A stretch of DNA of 64,000 nt from Paractinoplanes polyasparticus (GCF_019710575.1 NZ_JAHWFK010000001.1:620001-684000), one strand, 5' to 3'. Numbered from the stretch's first letter, positions 19,261 through 28,540 are shown. Notes: generated by a model from the letters alone, not told the origin. Program-made: numbers and translations.

Positions 19261-20454
19261 ATGACCAACAGCATGCGGTTGCTGGCGGAAGGTGACGCCG
19301 ACCCGGCGGCCGTCCTCCGCACCCAGAGCGAGGTAGAGGCGCGCATCCGTGCCATCTGCTTCAAGACCGGCCCCCCGGCGCTGATCGGCGCCGAACTGGA
19401 ATGGACGGTGCACAACATCGCGGCGCCCGAGGCGCCGCTGGCCGTCGAGACGCTGCGGCAGGCGCTCGGCCGGCACACTCCAGCCACCCTCGGCTCGTCC
19501 CACCCGCCGCATCCCCTCCCCGCCGGCGGCACGATCAGCATCGAGCCCGGCGGCCAGGTCGAGATCTCGTCCGCCCCCTTCCCCACCCTGAGCGCGCTGC
19601 ACGCGGCGGTCTCCGCCGACCTGGCTCATCTCACCGTCCTTCTCGAGGCCTCCGGCCTGTTCCTCGGCTCGCACGGCATCGACCCCCACCGCGCTCCCCG
19701 CCGCCTCGTGCGCACCCCGCGCTACGACGCCATGGAGCAGGCGTTCGACGAGCGCGGCGGCGACGGCCGCGTGATGATGTGCAGCACGGCCGGGCTCCAG
19801 GTCTGCCTCGACGCCGGCGCCGATCTGCCGCTGCGCTGGGCGGCCGTGTCGGCCCTCGGCCCGCCGCTGCTGGCCGCGTTCGGCAACTCCCGTTTCCACG
19901 CCGGTCGCGACACCGGGTTCTCCTCGGCGCGCATGGCCGCCTGGTGGGCCATGGATCCCCGGCTCACCCACCCCGTGGGCGTCTCGGCCGACCCGGCGGA
20001 AGACTGGGTGCGTTACGCGCTCGCGGCCCCGCTCACCTGCGTCCGGCGCGACGGCGACTGCTGGGACGCCCCGCCCGGCGCCACCCTGGGCGACTGGATC
20101 CGGGGCGCGCTCCCGCTGCCGCTCACCGCGGCCGACGTCGACTACCACCTGAGCACGCTGTTCCCACCCGTGCGCCCGCGCGGCTACCTCGAGGTGCGCT
20201 ACCTCGACGCCCAGGCCGGCGACGACTGGTTCGCCCCGGTCGCCGTGCTCGCCACCCTGCTGGCCGATCCGGCCACCACCAGCGCCGCGCTCGACCTGGC
20301 CCTGCCCACCGCCGACCGCTGGGTCCCGGCCTGGCGGTCCGGGCTCGGCGATCCCGCGCTGCGCCGCACCGCCCACGCCGTCCTCGAGCTGGCGCAACGC
20401 CGCGGCTCGTTCGACCGCGGCGTCACCGAGACGATCGAACGGAAGCTGCGATGA
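19261..20454 (+). CDS. egtA: ergothioneine biosynthesis glutamate-cysteine ligase EgtA
   Basis: The 397-residue enzyme joins glutamate and cysteine to give gamma-glutamylcysteine, the sulfur donor used by EgtB in actinobacteria. GCS2-type markers are ICFKTGPPALIGAELEWTVH near the start, GGTISIEPGGQVEISS in the active site, and the arginine-rich C-terminal region. The start is taken at the MTNSMRLL ATG; an in-frame ATG at 19231 would add ten residues. It is the first gene of an egtABCD operon, overlapping egtB by ATGA. A GlxR-like site lies upstream. Confidence 0.9.
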   Translation: MTNSMRLLAEGDADPAAVLRTQSEVEARIRAICFKTGPPALIGAELEWTVHNIAAPEAPLAVETLRQALGRHTPATLGSSHPPHPLPAGGTISIEPGGQVEISSAPFPTLSALHAAVSADLAHLTVLLEASGLFLGSHGIDPHRAPRRLVRTPRYDAMEQAFDERGGDGRVMMCSTAGLQVCLDAGADLPLRWAAVSALGPPLLAAFGNSRFHAGRDTGFSSARMAAWWAMDPRLTHPVGVSADPAEDWVRYALAAPLTCVRRDGDCWDAPPGATLGDWIRGALPLPLTAADVDYHLSTLFPPVRPRGYLEVRYLDAQAGDDWFAPVAVLATLLADPATTSAALDLALPTADRWVPAWRSGLGDPALRRTAHAVLELAQRRGSFDRGVTETIERKLR

Positions 20455-21752
20455 CGACAGAGACCGAGCGGCTGCGCGAGCGCGTCGCCGCCGAACTGCT
20501 CCGCGCCCGCGACCGCACAGTCCGGCTCACCGAGGCCGTCGACGAGGGCGACCTCGTCGCCCAGCACTCGCCGCTGATGTCCCCGCTGGTGTGGGATCTC
20601 GCCCACGTCGGCAACCAGGAAGAGCTCTGGCTCGTGCGCGACGTCGGCGGCCGCGAGCCGGTGCGCCGCGACATCGACGAGCTGTACGACGCGTTCAAGC
20701 ACGCCCGCCGCGACCGCCGTGCCCTGCCGCTGCTGAACGCGGCCGAGGCCCGCCGCTACGTGGCCCAGGTGCGCGACAAGGCGCTCGACGTGCTCGACCA
20801 CGCCCGCCTCGACCAGGGCCGCCGCCTGGTCGCCGACGGCTTCGCGTTCGGCATGATCGTGCAACACGAGCAGCAACACGACGAGACCATGCTCGCCACC
20901 CACCAGTTGCGTTCCGGCCCACCCGTTCTGTCAGCACCCCCACCACCTGCACCAGCGACGCCCGTCACCGGCGAAGTGCTGGTACCGGGCGGGACGTTCA
21001 CCATGGGCACCGACACCGAGGTGTGGGCTCTCGACAACGAGCGTCCCGCGCATCAGGTCTTCGTGCCGAGCTTCCACATCGACCGGGCCGCGGTGACCAA
21101 CGCCGACTACGCCGCGTTCATGGACGCCGGGGGCTACGACGACCCGCGCTGGTGGAGCTCGCCGGGCTGGAATCACCGGCAGGAGGCCGGGCTGGTGGCG
21201 CCCGCCCACTGGCGGCGCGACGGCCAGGGCTGGGCGGCCACCACGTTCGGCCGCACGGAACCGATCGTGCCCGACGAGCCGGTGGTCCACGTCGGCTTCC
21301 ACGAGGCGTCGGCGTACGCGACGTGGGCCGGCAAGAGGCTGCCGACCGAGGCCGAGTGGGAAAAGGCCGCCCGCTGGGATCCGGCGACCGGGCGCTCCCG
21401 CCGCTACCCCTGGGGTGACGAGTCTCCGTCGCCGCAGCACGCCAACCTCGGCCAGCTGCATCTGCGGCCCGCGGCCGCGGGTGCGTTCCCGGCCGGGGCG
21501 TCGCCGCTCGGGGTGCATCAGCTGATCGGCGACGTGTGGGAATGGACGTCGAGCGACTTTCACGGCTATCCCGGCTTCGCCGCGTTCCCCTACCGCGAAT
21601 ACTCCGAGGTGTTCTTCGGCCCCGACTACAAGGTGCTGCGCGGCGGCTCGTTCGGCACCGACCGGTCGGCCGTGCGGGGCACGTTCCGCAACTGGGACTA
21701 TCCGATCCGGCGGCAGATCTTCACCGGATTCCGCTGCGCGCGGGACGCCTGA
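20451..21752 (+). CDS. egtB: ergothioneine biosynthesis sulfoxide synthase EgtB
   Basis: The 433-residue protein is a non-haem iron enzyme that couples gamma-glutamylcysteine (or cysteine) to hercynine with oxygen. The N-terminal DinB-type domain supplies the iron histidines: AHVGNQEELW and then QHEQQHDE. The C-terminal formylglycine-enzyme-like domain has GGTFTMGTDTEVWALDNERP, RYPWGDE, GDVWEWTSSDF and LRGGSFGT, ending with FTGFRCARD. Length and motif order match the family. Its stop overlaps the egtC start by one base (TGATG). Confidence 0.93.
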   Translation: MTTETERLRERVAAELLRARDRTVRLTEAVDEGDLVAQHSPLMSPLVWDLAHVGNQEELWLVRDVGGREPVRRDIDELYDAFKHARRDRRALPLLNAAEARRYVAQVRDKALDVLDHARLDQGRRLVADGFAFGMIVQHEQQHDETMLATHQLRSGPPVLSAPPPPAPATPVTGEVLVPGGTFTMGTDTEVWALDNERPAHQVFVPSFHIDRAAVTNADYAAFMDAGGYDDPRWWSSPGWNHRQEAGLVAPAHWRRDGQGWAATTFGRTEPIVPDEPVVHVGFHEASAYATWAGKRLPTEAEWEKAARWDPATGRSRRYPWGDESPSPQHANLGQLHLRPAAAGAFPAGASPLGVHQLIGDVWEWTSSDFHGYPGFAAFPYREYSEVFFGPDYKVLRGGSFGTDRSAVRGTFRNWDYPIRRQIFTGFRCARDA

Positions 21753-22543
21753 TGTGCCGTCACCTGGCCTACGTGGGCCCGCCGATACCGTTGTCCCGCC
21801 TGCTCTTCGAGCCCCCGCACTCGCTGTCGCACCAGTCGTGGGCGCCCCACGACATGCGCGGCGGCGGCACGATCAACGCGGACGGTTTCGGCGTCGGCTG
21901 GCACACGACCGACGGCCCGGTGCGTTACCGCCGGGCCGGCCCGCTGTGGAGCGACCCTGATCTGCCGGCGCTGGCCCGCTCGGTCCGCTCGGGCGGGGTG
22001 CTGGCCGCCGTCCGCAGCGCCACCGTGGACATGCCGGTGACCCCGTTCGCGGCCGCGCCGTTCAACGAGGGCCCCTGGTTCTTCAGCCACAACGGCGTCG
22101 TGGCGGGTTGGCCCGCCTCGGTCGAGAAGGCGGCCGCCGCGCTACCGCTCAACGATCTGCTGACGCTCGACGCACCCACCGACTCGGCGCTGTTGTGGGC
22201 GCTGGTCCGCGACCAGCTGCGGCGCGGCTCGGGTTTGTTCGAGGCGGTGGCCGACACAGTGTCAACGGTCGCCGCGGCGGCCCCCGGCTCCCGGCTCAAC
22301 CTGCTGCTCACCGACGGCACGACGGTGGTGGCGAGCACGGTGGGTCACGCCCTGTCCGTCCGCGCCGACGAGCATTCGGTGCTGGTCAGCTCCGAGCCGC
22401 TCGACGCCGACCCGTCCTGGCGCCCCGTCCCCGACGGCACGATCCTGGTCGCCACCCCCGGAAGCCTCGAACAGATCCCCCTCAGCGGGAGCCAGCCTGC
22501 CCGGGCGATTCACGCCGGGCCCACCACGCGGGGAGAAGCATGA
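21752..22543 (+). CDS. egtC: ergothioneine biosynthesis amidohydrolase EgtC
   Basis: The 263-residue class II glutamine-amidotransferase-type hydrolase removes glutamate from gamma-glutamyl-hercynylcysteine sulfoxide. The mature N-terminal nucleophile is Cys2 in MCRHLAYVGPP. It keeps the motifs DGFGVGWH and the FSHNGVVAGW loop of this family. The ATG shares an A with the egtB stop, and the end overlaps egtD (ATGA), so all four genes are translationally coupled. Confidence 0.92.
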   Translation: MCRHLAYVGPPIPLSRLLFEPPHSLSHQSWAPHDMRGGGTINADGFGVGWHTTDGPVRYRRAGPLWSDPDLPALARSVRSGGVLAAVRSATVDMPVTPFAAAPFNEGPWFFSHNGVVAGWPASVEKAAAALPLNDLLTLDAPTDSALLWALVRDQLRRGSGLFEAVADTVSTVAAAAPGSRLNLLLTDGTTVVASTVGHALSVRADEHSVLVSSEPLDADPSWRPVPDGTILVATPGSLEQIPLSGSQPARAIHAGPTTRGEA

Positions 22544-23499
22544 CCGTCCCTCTCGAAGTCCATCTCGACGCCGGCGACCAGGAGCGTGCGCTGCGCGCCG
22601 ATGTGATCGCCGGCCTCACCGCGACTCCCAAGTGGCTGCCGCCGAAATGGTTCTACGACGCGCGCGGCAGCGAACTGTTCGAGCAGATCACCGAACTGCC
22701 CGAGTACTACCCGACCCGGGCCGAGCGGGCGATCCTCACCGAGCGGGCCGCGCAGATCGCCCGGCTCACCGGCGCGCGCACGCTGATCGAGCTCGGCTCC
22801 GGCTATTCCACCAAGACGCGCCTGCTGCTCGAGGCGCTGCACCCCGCTCTGTTCGTGCCGATGGATGTCTCCCCCACCGCGCTCGAGGCGGCCGCCGCCC
22901 AGATAGCCACGGACTTCCCCGCGCTGCCCGTGCGGGGCATCGTCGGCGACATCACGCGGCACCTCGACTCCCTGCCCGATGCCTCCGGCCGCCTGATCGC
23001 CTTCCTGGGCGGCACGATCGGCAACTTCGAACCGGCCGACCGGGCGCGCTTCCTGGCCGACGTGCGCGGGGTGCTCCGCCCCGGCGAGCATCTGCTGCTC
23101 GGCACCGACCTGGTGAAGAGCCCGCGAGTGCTGGTGCCGGCCTACGACGACGCGGCCGGCGTCACGGCCGAGTTCGACAAGAACGTGCTCCGCGTCCTCA
23201 ACCACCACCTGCAGGCCGATTTCGACGTCGACGGCTTCGCCCACGTGGCCCTCTGGAACGCCGACCACGAGTGGATCGAGATGCGCCTGCGTGCCCGCTG
23301 GCCCATGCGCGTCACGATCCCCGCGGTCGACCTGGTGATCGAACTGGCCTCCGGCGAAGAGATCCGCACCGAGATCTCGGCCAAGTTCCGCCGCGAGGGC
23401 GTCGACAAGGAGCTGACCGAGGCCGGCTTCACCCTCGATCAGTGGTGGACCGACCCCGAGGCCCGTTTCGCCCTCTCCCTGGCTCACGCCACGCCCTGA
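22540..23499 (+). CDS. egtD: L-histidine N-alpha-methyltransferase EgtD
   Basis: The 319-residue enzyme trimethylates histidine to hercynine with three SAM. It contains PPKWFYDARGSELFEQIT and the tyrosine-rich ELPEYYPTRAE substrate-pocket motif. The SAM-binding sequence is ELGSGYSTKTRLLLEAL, followed by GGTIGNFEP and LLLGTDLVKSP. The family length is about 320, so it is complete. It is the last gene of the operon and is followed by a strong hairpin; no egtE is present in or next to it. Confidence 0.93.
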   Translation: MTVPLEVHLDAGDQERALRADVIAGLTATPKWLPPKWFYDARGSELFEQITELPEYYPTRAERAILTERAAQIARLTGARTLIELGSGYSTKTRLLLEALHPALFVPMDVSPTALEAAAAQIATDFPALPVRGIVGDITRHLDSLPDASGRLIAFLGGTIGNFEPADRARFLADVRGVLRPGEHLLLGTDLVKSPRVLVPAYDDAAGVTAEFDKNVLRVLNHHLQADFDVDGFAHVALWNADHEWIEMRLRARWPMRVTIPAVDLVIELASGEEIRTEISAKFRREGVDKELTEAGFTLDQWWTDPEARFALSLAHATP

Positions 23500-23525
23500 C
23501 CCGACCAACCCGGCCCAGCGCGGGC

Positions 23526-23565
23526 GCTCCGAGACGGCGGCCTGGCGGGGTCGCCGCCTCGGAGC
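23526..23565. terminator. hairpin between convergent egtD and the delta-60 repeat gene
   Basis: GCTCCGAG pairs perfectly with CTCGGAGC. After one mismatch the stem continues with CGGCG/CGCCG, giving about 13 pairs around an 11-13 base loop. There is no clear T-run, as is common in high-GC actinobacteria. The position between two convergent genes suggests bidirectional termination. Confidence 0.6.
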
Positions 23566-23593
23566 GGGTCGGGTGGGTGCGTTGGACGTGTGG

Positions 23594-24865
23594 CTACGGG
23601 AGGTAGCGGACCAGGGCGAAGGCGTCGCCGCCCTGGACTCCGCCGCTGCCGCCGATCAGGAGGCGGCCGTCGGGCTGGATCTTCAGGACATTGCCGCGGT
23701 CGTCGCCGCCCAGGTCGGTGGTCACCAGGCCGCGGGTGCCGAAGGCCGGGTCGAGGGTGCCGTCGGCGCGGTACTGGGCCACGGCGATGTCGCTGCCGAT
23801 CGAGCCGGTGGCCGTGATGCGGCCGTTGGGGCGGAGCACCGGCGACGTGGTGGGGCCCGCGACGTACGTGAAGCCGTTGCGGCCCAGCGAACGGTCCGGC
23901 TTGCCGTTGGGCAGGTAGCGCAGCATGCCGTCGCGGCGGATGTCGTCCTTCTGGGTCCAGACGGTCTGCAGAATCCGGCCGTCCCGTCCGACGGCCAGGC
24001 CGGCCGAGCCGTCGATGGCCTGGGGGCCGGTCAGGTCGCGGACCACCCGGCCGCCGGAGCCGAACGACGTGTCGAGCCGGCCGCGTGGCGTGAAGCGGGC
24101 CACCAGCACGTCGGCGGTGGGTTCGGGCAGCGTGCTCCAGTAGCTGCTGGCGCCGGCCACGACGATGTCGCCGCCGGGAGCGAGGGCGATGGTGGTGACC
24201 GACTCGAACTCGTTCGGACCCAGGTCGGCGCGGACCACGCCGCCGGTGCCGAACGTGGGGTCGGCGGCCCCGCTGGGCAGCAGGCGCAGCAGAACGGGCG
24301 GGACGCTGCCGTCGTCGGTCGCGGCGCTCACGCCCAGCAGAATCTTGCCGTCCGGCTGCTGCACCAGGCCCGCGGGCCGGGTGCCGTGGACGGCGTCGCC
24401 GAGCGCCGGGAAGAGCCGGCCGTCGGCGCCGAACGAGGGGTCGATGCTGCCGTCGGCGAGGTACCGAACGAGCGCCAGCTGCGAGAACCCAGATCGCGAG
24501 ACCGTCCCCGCGACCAGGATGCGGCCGCCCGGCTGCAGCGTCACCGCGATCGGGTCGTCCCAGTACGAATCGGGGTCGACATCGGTGACGACCACCCCGA
24601 ACGTGCCGAACGAGTCGTCGAGCGCGCCGTTCGGCAGGCGCCGCTCGATCAGGAAGTAGCCCTCGTTGCCGTTGCCGACCGCGATGATTTTGCCGTCGGG
24701 CTGCAGGGCGACGTCACGCACGTAGTCACCGCCGCCGTAGTCGGCCGTGACCCAGCCGCCCGAACCGAACGACGGGTCGAGCACGGGCCCGCGCGCCGCG
24801 GCACCAGCCGGCGCCGCCAGTGCCCCGGCGATCAGCACTCCGGTCAGCAAACTCCGCACGAGCAT
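23594..24865 (-). CDS. secreted delta-60 repeat (beta-propeller-like) protein
   Basis: The 423-residue protein has a signal peptide (MLVRSLLTGVLIAGALAAPAG). Seven or so tandem repeats of about 55 residues follow, with the recurring L-D-x-S/T-F-G-x-x-G and QPDGKI(I/L)(A/V)G elements of the delta-60 repeat family (TIGR02608). These are thought to form a beta-propeller on the cell surface or outside the cell. No enzymatic residues are recognised. The ATG at 24865 is chosen because a GGAGGTGG site stands at ideal spacing; an upstream in-frame ATG would place the signal peptide internally. Confidence 0.85.
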   Translation of the reverse strand: MLVRSLLTGVLIAGALAAPAGAAARGPVLDPSFGSGGWVTADYGGGDYVRDVALQPDGKIIAVGNGNEGYFLIERRLPNGALDDSFGTFGVVVTDVDPDSYWDDPIAVTLQPGGRILVAGTVSRSGFSQLALVRYLADGSIDPSFGADGRLFPALGDAVHGTRPAGLVQQPDGKILLGVSAATDDGSVPPVLLRLLPSGAADPTFGTGGVVRADLGPNEFESVTTIALAPGGDIVVAGASSYWSTLPEPTADVLVARFTPRGRLDTSFGSGGRVVRDLTGPQAIDGSAGLAVGRDGRILQTVWTQKDDIRRDGMLRYLPNGKPDRSLGRNGFTYVAGPTTSPVLRPNGRITATGSIGSDIAVAQYRADGTLDPAFGTRGLVTTDLGGDDRGNVLKIQPDGRLLIGGSGGVQGGDAFALVRYLP

Positions 24866-25134
24866 GGCGACCACCTCCCGTCCGCGTGGTCCACCGTGGA
24901 CCAGCGGCGTCACGCCGTAGTCTCACCCGCTCAGCGGTCCGCGTGCCCGCCCGTCCCCACGATCCGCCAACAACGTCATTGCCTCCATTCCGCCGGCAGC
25001 AGGGCCGACATGGATGCCGCGCACAGGGTGGGGTAGCAAGGGACGCGTCGGCGTGTGTGGTCAGCGGCGCCCCGGCGGCGGGCTAACCTACCGGCGATGC
25101 CTCGAACCGTGTGACCGAAGGAGCCGATGCCGGG

Positions 25135-26088
25135 ATGACGGCCGCGCGATCCGTGCCCCCGCAGGACGACGTGCTCGGCTACTTCGGCACGCTGTCGAAC
25201 TGGGGCCGGTGGGGCGACGACGACGAGCTCGGAACCCTGAACCACATCACCGACGGCGTCCGGCTGGCGGCGGCGCGGGCCGTGCGCCACGGTCGCAGCG
25301 TCTCGTGCGCGTGGGAGCTTGCCGCACCCGGCGACATGGAGCGGTCGACGACGACGTGCCCGTGCGCCGCCGACATGCCGGGCGCCGAGAACATGCCGCC
25401 CGCCTTCCACGCCGACCGGCACTGGGGCTTCTCCTCGGAACGCCTGGGCATCACGTTCCACGGCAACACCCTCACCCACCTCGACTCGCCCTGCCACATC
25501 TTCTGGGACGGCCGGATGTACAACGGCCGGTCCCACGAGCTGGTCGAGGCCGCGACCGGATCGGCGTGGGGCGCCGTCACGGCCGCAGCGAACGGAATCG
25601 TCACGCGCGGCGTCCTGCTGGACATCGCACGGGTCCGCGACGTTCCGTGGCTGGAGCCGGGCCAGGGCGTGTTTCCCGGCGATCTGGACGAGGCCGAACG
25701 TCGCCAGGGCGTCCAGGTGCGCCCCGGCGACGCGGTGCTCCTGCGGACCGGCCACGCCCGCGCACGCCGCGAGGCCCGTGACACCGCCGGTTTCACCCAA
25801 CCCGGCTGGCACGCGTCCTGCCTGCCGTGGCTGCGCGAGCGCGACGTCGCACTGATCGGCGCGGACTCTCCCCAGGAGGTCCAGCCGTCCGGCTACGACG
25901 ACGTGTTGATGCCGGTCCACGCCGTGAGCCTCGTCGCGATGGGTCTGTGGCTGCTGGACAACTGCGACCTGGAAGCCTGCGCGGCAACCGCCGCCGAGCT
26001 CGCGCAGTGGGACTTCCAGCTCGCACTGGCCCCGCTCCGCCTGGCCGGCACCTCCGGCAGCCCCGTCAATCCGATCGCGACGTTCTGA
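25135..26088 (+). CDS. cyclase family protein (kynurenine-formamidase-like hydrolase)
   Basis: The 317-residue protein carries the metal-binding motif HGNTLTHLDSPCHIFWDG (the family's HxxTHxDxPxH), a later VLLRTGHARA strand and GADSPQEVQPSG near the end. Members of this Mn/Zn-dependent family hydrolyse N-formylkynurenine, isatin or related cyclic amides; the substrate is open. The ATG at 25135 is preferred over the GTG at 25111 because an AAGGAG site lies 11 bases upstream. It ends 12 bases before the convergent HIT gene. Confidence 0.85.
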   Translation: MTAARSVPPQDDVLGYFGTLSNWGRWGDDDELGTLNHITDGVRLAAARAVRHGRSVSCAWELAAPGDMERSTTTCPCAADMPGAENMPPAFHADRHWGFSSERLGITFHGNTLTHLDSPCHIFWDGRMYNGRSHELVEAATGSAWGAVTAAANGIVTRGVLLDIARVRDVPWLEPGQGVFPGDLDEAERRQGVQVRPGDAVLLRTGHARARREARDTAGFTQPGWHASCLPWLRERDVALIGADSPQEVQPSGYDDVLMPVHAVSLVAMGLWLLDNCDLEACAATAAELAQWDFQLALAPLRLAGTSGSPVNPIATF

Positions 26089-26100
26089 CCGGGAACTCGC

Positions 26101-26499
26101 TCAGTCCTCGAGCGCGGCCAGAATCCGCTTCTGATCCTCGTCCAGCCGCGTCCCGGGAACGTTCGGATCGACCCGGGCGAAGTCGAAATCGGCCATCTCC
26201 CAGGCCGGGAACACGTGAACGTGCGCGTGCGGCACCTCGAAGCCCGCGATGACCAACCCCACCCGCGGGGCCTCGTAGGCCTTCTTCAACGCCGCCCCGA
26301 CCCGATGACTCACCGCCATGACGTGGCCCAGCAGCTCGGGCGACAGCTGGGTCCAGTCGTCGATCTCGTCGCGGGGCACGACCAGCGTGTGCCCGGCCGT
26401 CAGCGGGGCGATGGTGAGGAACGCGGCCACCCGGTCGTCGGTCCAGATCATCCGGCCCGGGATGTCGCCGTTGATGATCTGCGTGAAGATGGTCGCCAT
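26101..26499 (-). CDS. HIT family protein (nucleotide hydrolase/transferase)
   Basis: The 132-residue protein has the histidine-triad motif PHAHVHVFP (HxHxHxx) at about residues 90-98 and the family's opening IFTQIINGDIPGRMIWTDD with the GHTLVVPR strand. HIT proteins hydrolyse adenosine 5'-phosphoramidates and similar nucleotide conjugates; the biological role is broad. The length is typical, and the gene stands alone, convergent with the cyclase-family gene. Confidence 0.9.
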   Translation of the reverse strand: MATIFTQIINGDIPGRMIWTDDRVAAFLTIAPLTAGHTLVVPRDEIDDWTQLSPELLGHVMAVSHRVGAALKKAYEAPRVGLVIAGFEVPHAHVHVFPAWEMADFDFARVDPNVPGTRLDEDQKRILAALED

Positions 26500-26555
26500 C
26501 GTCTGCCTCTCCGCTGAGTTCGGCCCCCACCTTAAGGCGTGCGGACTGGCAGAGT

Positions 26556-27998
26556 GTGGATGTGGACCTCGATTCGGGCGCCGGCCTGCTGCACGTGCTG
26601 ACTTCGTACTCCCCCGGTCGCGAGTGGGACGTTCCGCCGGAAGATCCCCGGGTGCGGCAGGATCTGAAGTCGAACGATCCCGAGACGCTCCCGCCTCAGG
26701 TCAAGCGGTACCCGGACGGGCTGCCCACCCTGCCTCTGCCTCGGGATCTTCCGGATCCCGGGGTGCCGGCGTCCGCCGTACTGTCGGGAATGGTCTCGCC
26801 GCCGCAGCCGCTCGATGCCGCCCAGTTGGGTCGCGTGCTCTTCCTCGGCGCCGGCGTGGTCCGCACCTCCGACCGCAACGGGCGCTCCTGGCTCTTCCGT
26901 GCTTCCGGCTCGGCCGGGGCGCGATTCCCGCTGGAGGTGTACGCGGTGACGCGCGGGGTGGCCGGGGTCGAGGACGGCGTTCACTGGTACGACCCGGTGG
27001 CGCACTCGCTCGTACAGGTCGGGCCGGCGACGGGCGGCGACGCGACCACCCTGGTGGTCACCGGCGTTCCGTGGCGGACAGGGTGGCGCTACCGCGAGCG
27101 GGGTTTCCGGCACCTCTACTGGGACGCGGGCACCCTGTTGTCCCAGCTCGAGGCGGCGGCCGCGTCGGCCGGGCTCGATCCGCGCCTGCGCACCGGCTTT
27201 CCCGACGACGCGGTCCGTGATCTGGTCGGGGCCGACGGCGTGCACGAGTTCCCCCTGGCGTTGCTGACGTTCGGGGCGGGCGCTCCCGCGATCGAGGCGA
27301 CGGGGGCGGCTGCGCCCGGTGAGCTGCCGCCGGTCGAGTTCCCGCTGGTGACGGCGGCGCAGCGGGCCGGCGACGGCACGGTTCTGGGTGAGCCGTGGCC
27401 GGTCGGTGACGAGGTGGCGGCACCCGGGACCGCCGAGACGGTCGACGGCGTGGTTCGCCGGCGGGGGTCGCAGCGGCGCATGGACCGGTCGCAGTCGCTG
27501 CCCCGGGAGGCTCTGGACTGGCCGATGGCGGCCGCCCTGCGGGGCATCGACGTGCCGCACTGGGTGGCCGTGCACGCCGTGGAGGGCGTCGAGCCGGGCA
27601 TCTACCGCTGGCCGGATCTGGGCGACCCGATCGCGACGGGTGACCTGCGTTCGGAGTTGGTGCGGGTGTCGCTCGGCCAGTCGCTGTCGGGCGAGGCGGC
27701 GTACGTGGTGATCGCGGCCGTGCGGGCCGGGAGCCTGGACGACCGCGGCTACCGGGCCGCGCAGCTCGCGGCGGGGCTGGTCGAGGGGAGGCTGCACCTG
27801 GCCGCGTACGCCGTGGGGGCGAGCGCGACCGGCATGACGTTCCTGGATTCCGAGGTGCCCGCGCTGCTGCACGAGCCCGGCGATCTGGTCACGCTGCTGT
27901 TCACGTGCGTCGGCGTGCCCGAGTACAAGGCGCGGGCCGGTGGCCGGCCCGGCGCGCCGGTCGACGTGCGCGCGGTCATGCCGCGAATGGTGGACTGA
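26556..27998 (+). CDS. SagB-like nitroreductase/dehydrogenase, double-domain
   Basis: The 480-residue protein resembles the SagB/ThcOx flavin-dependent dehydrogenase group. It has two nitroreductase-like halves: about 55-240 (RVLFLGAGVVRTS, ASGSAGARFPLEVYAV, WRYRERGFRHLYWDAGTL) and about 310-470, ending near MTFLDSEVPALL. SagB enzymes oxidise azoline rings in ribosomal peptides, but no precursor peptide or cyclodehydratase gene was seen here, so that role is not supported by context. The GTG start gives the expected length. The 3' end overlaps the convergent degenerate GGDEF gene by 23 bases. Confidence 0.8.
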   Translation: MDVDLDSGAGLLHVLTSYSPGREWDVPPEDPRVRQDLKSNDPETLPPQVKRYPDGLPTLPLPRDLPDPGVPASAVLSGMVSPPQPLDAAQLGRVLFLGAGVVRTSDRNGRSWLFRASGSAGARFPLEVYAVTRGVAGVEDGVHWYDPVAHSLVQVGPATGGDATTLVVTGVPWRTGWRYRERGFRHLYWDAGTLLSQLEAAAASAGLDPRLRTGFPDDAVRDLVGADGVHEFPLALLTFGAGAPAIEATGAAAPGELPPVEFPLVTAAQRAGDGTVLGEPWPVGDEVAAPGTAETVDGVVRRRGSQRRMDRSQSLPREALDWPMAAALRGIDVPHWVAVHAVEGVEPGIYRWPDLGDPIATGDLRSELVRVSLGQSLSGEAAYVVIAAVRAGSLDDRGYRAAQLAAGLVEGRLHLAAYAVGASATGMTFLDSEVPALLHEPGDLVTLLFTCVGVPEYKARAGGRPGAPVDVRAVMPRMVD

Positions 27999-28416
27999 CT
28001 TCCTGCCACACGGCCCAGCGGGTCTGCGGGCCGACCTGCTGGGCGCGGCGCATGGCCTTCCGGGCCCGGTCGACGAGTTCGTCGTGGGTCAGCTCGCCCG
28101 GGGCCGAGACGGCGACGCCGATGGCCGCGGCCAGCGGCACCAGCCGGCCGCCGGCGATGACCGGGCTCAGCGCCGAGGCGATGCCGCCGGCCACGTCGTA
28201 CGCCTGCTCGGCAAAGGCCAGATCCGGCAGCAGCACCGCGAACTCGTCGGCACCGAGCCGGCACAGCCGGCCCGACGGCGGGACGCAGCTGCCCAGGATC
28301 CGCTGGAACTGCGAGGGCACGGGCTGCACCACGTCGATCATCACGATGGCGGTGTGATGGCGGCCGGACAGGGCACGCGTCGCGGCACGGCGGAACCGCC
28401 ACTTCCGGATGTCCAT
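27976..28416 (-). CDS. short GGDEF-like protein with degenerate active site
   Basis: The 146-residue product corresponds to a GGDEF domain without any sensory part. The active-site loop reads RLGADEFAVLLPD, so the second glycine of GGDEF is alanine, and the N-terminal DxLTGLxNR part is missing. It probably cannot make c-di-GMP but could bind nucleotides. The ATG at 28416 has a GAGGGGG site 4-5 bases upstream. A longer frame to 28620 lacks similarity. It overlaps the end of the convergent nitroreductase-like gene. Confidence 0.65.
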   Translation of the reverse strand: MDIRKWRFRRAATRALSGRHHTAIVMIDVVQPVPSQFQRILGSCVPPSGRLCRLGADEFAVLLPDLAFAEQAYDVAGGIASALSPVIAGGRLVPLAAAIGVAVSAPGELTHDELVDRARKAMRRAQQVGPQTRWAVWQEVSPPFAA

Positions 28417-28540
28417 GGTCCCCCTCGCCACTCCGTCGATCCCGGTCTGCGCACCATCGGGTGCGGCGGAGCCGACTTGAGGGTTCGGCCGGTCCCGAAA
28501 CCAGGTCGTGGGCAGCGGCGAAAGAGCGTAGTAACGCCGG

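Noticed and set aside
26556..27998. A thiazole/oxazole peptide (TOMM) cluster around the SagB-like gene
   Set aside because: No cyclodehydratase, precursor peptide or transporter genes are adjacent; neighbours are a HIT gene and a degenerate GGDEF gene.
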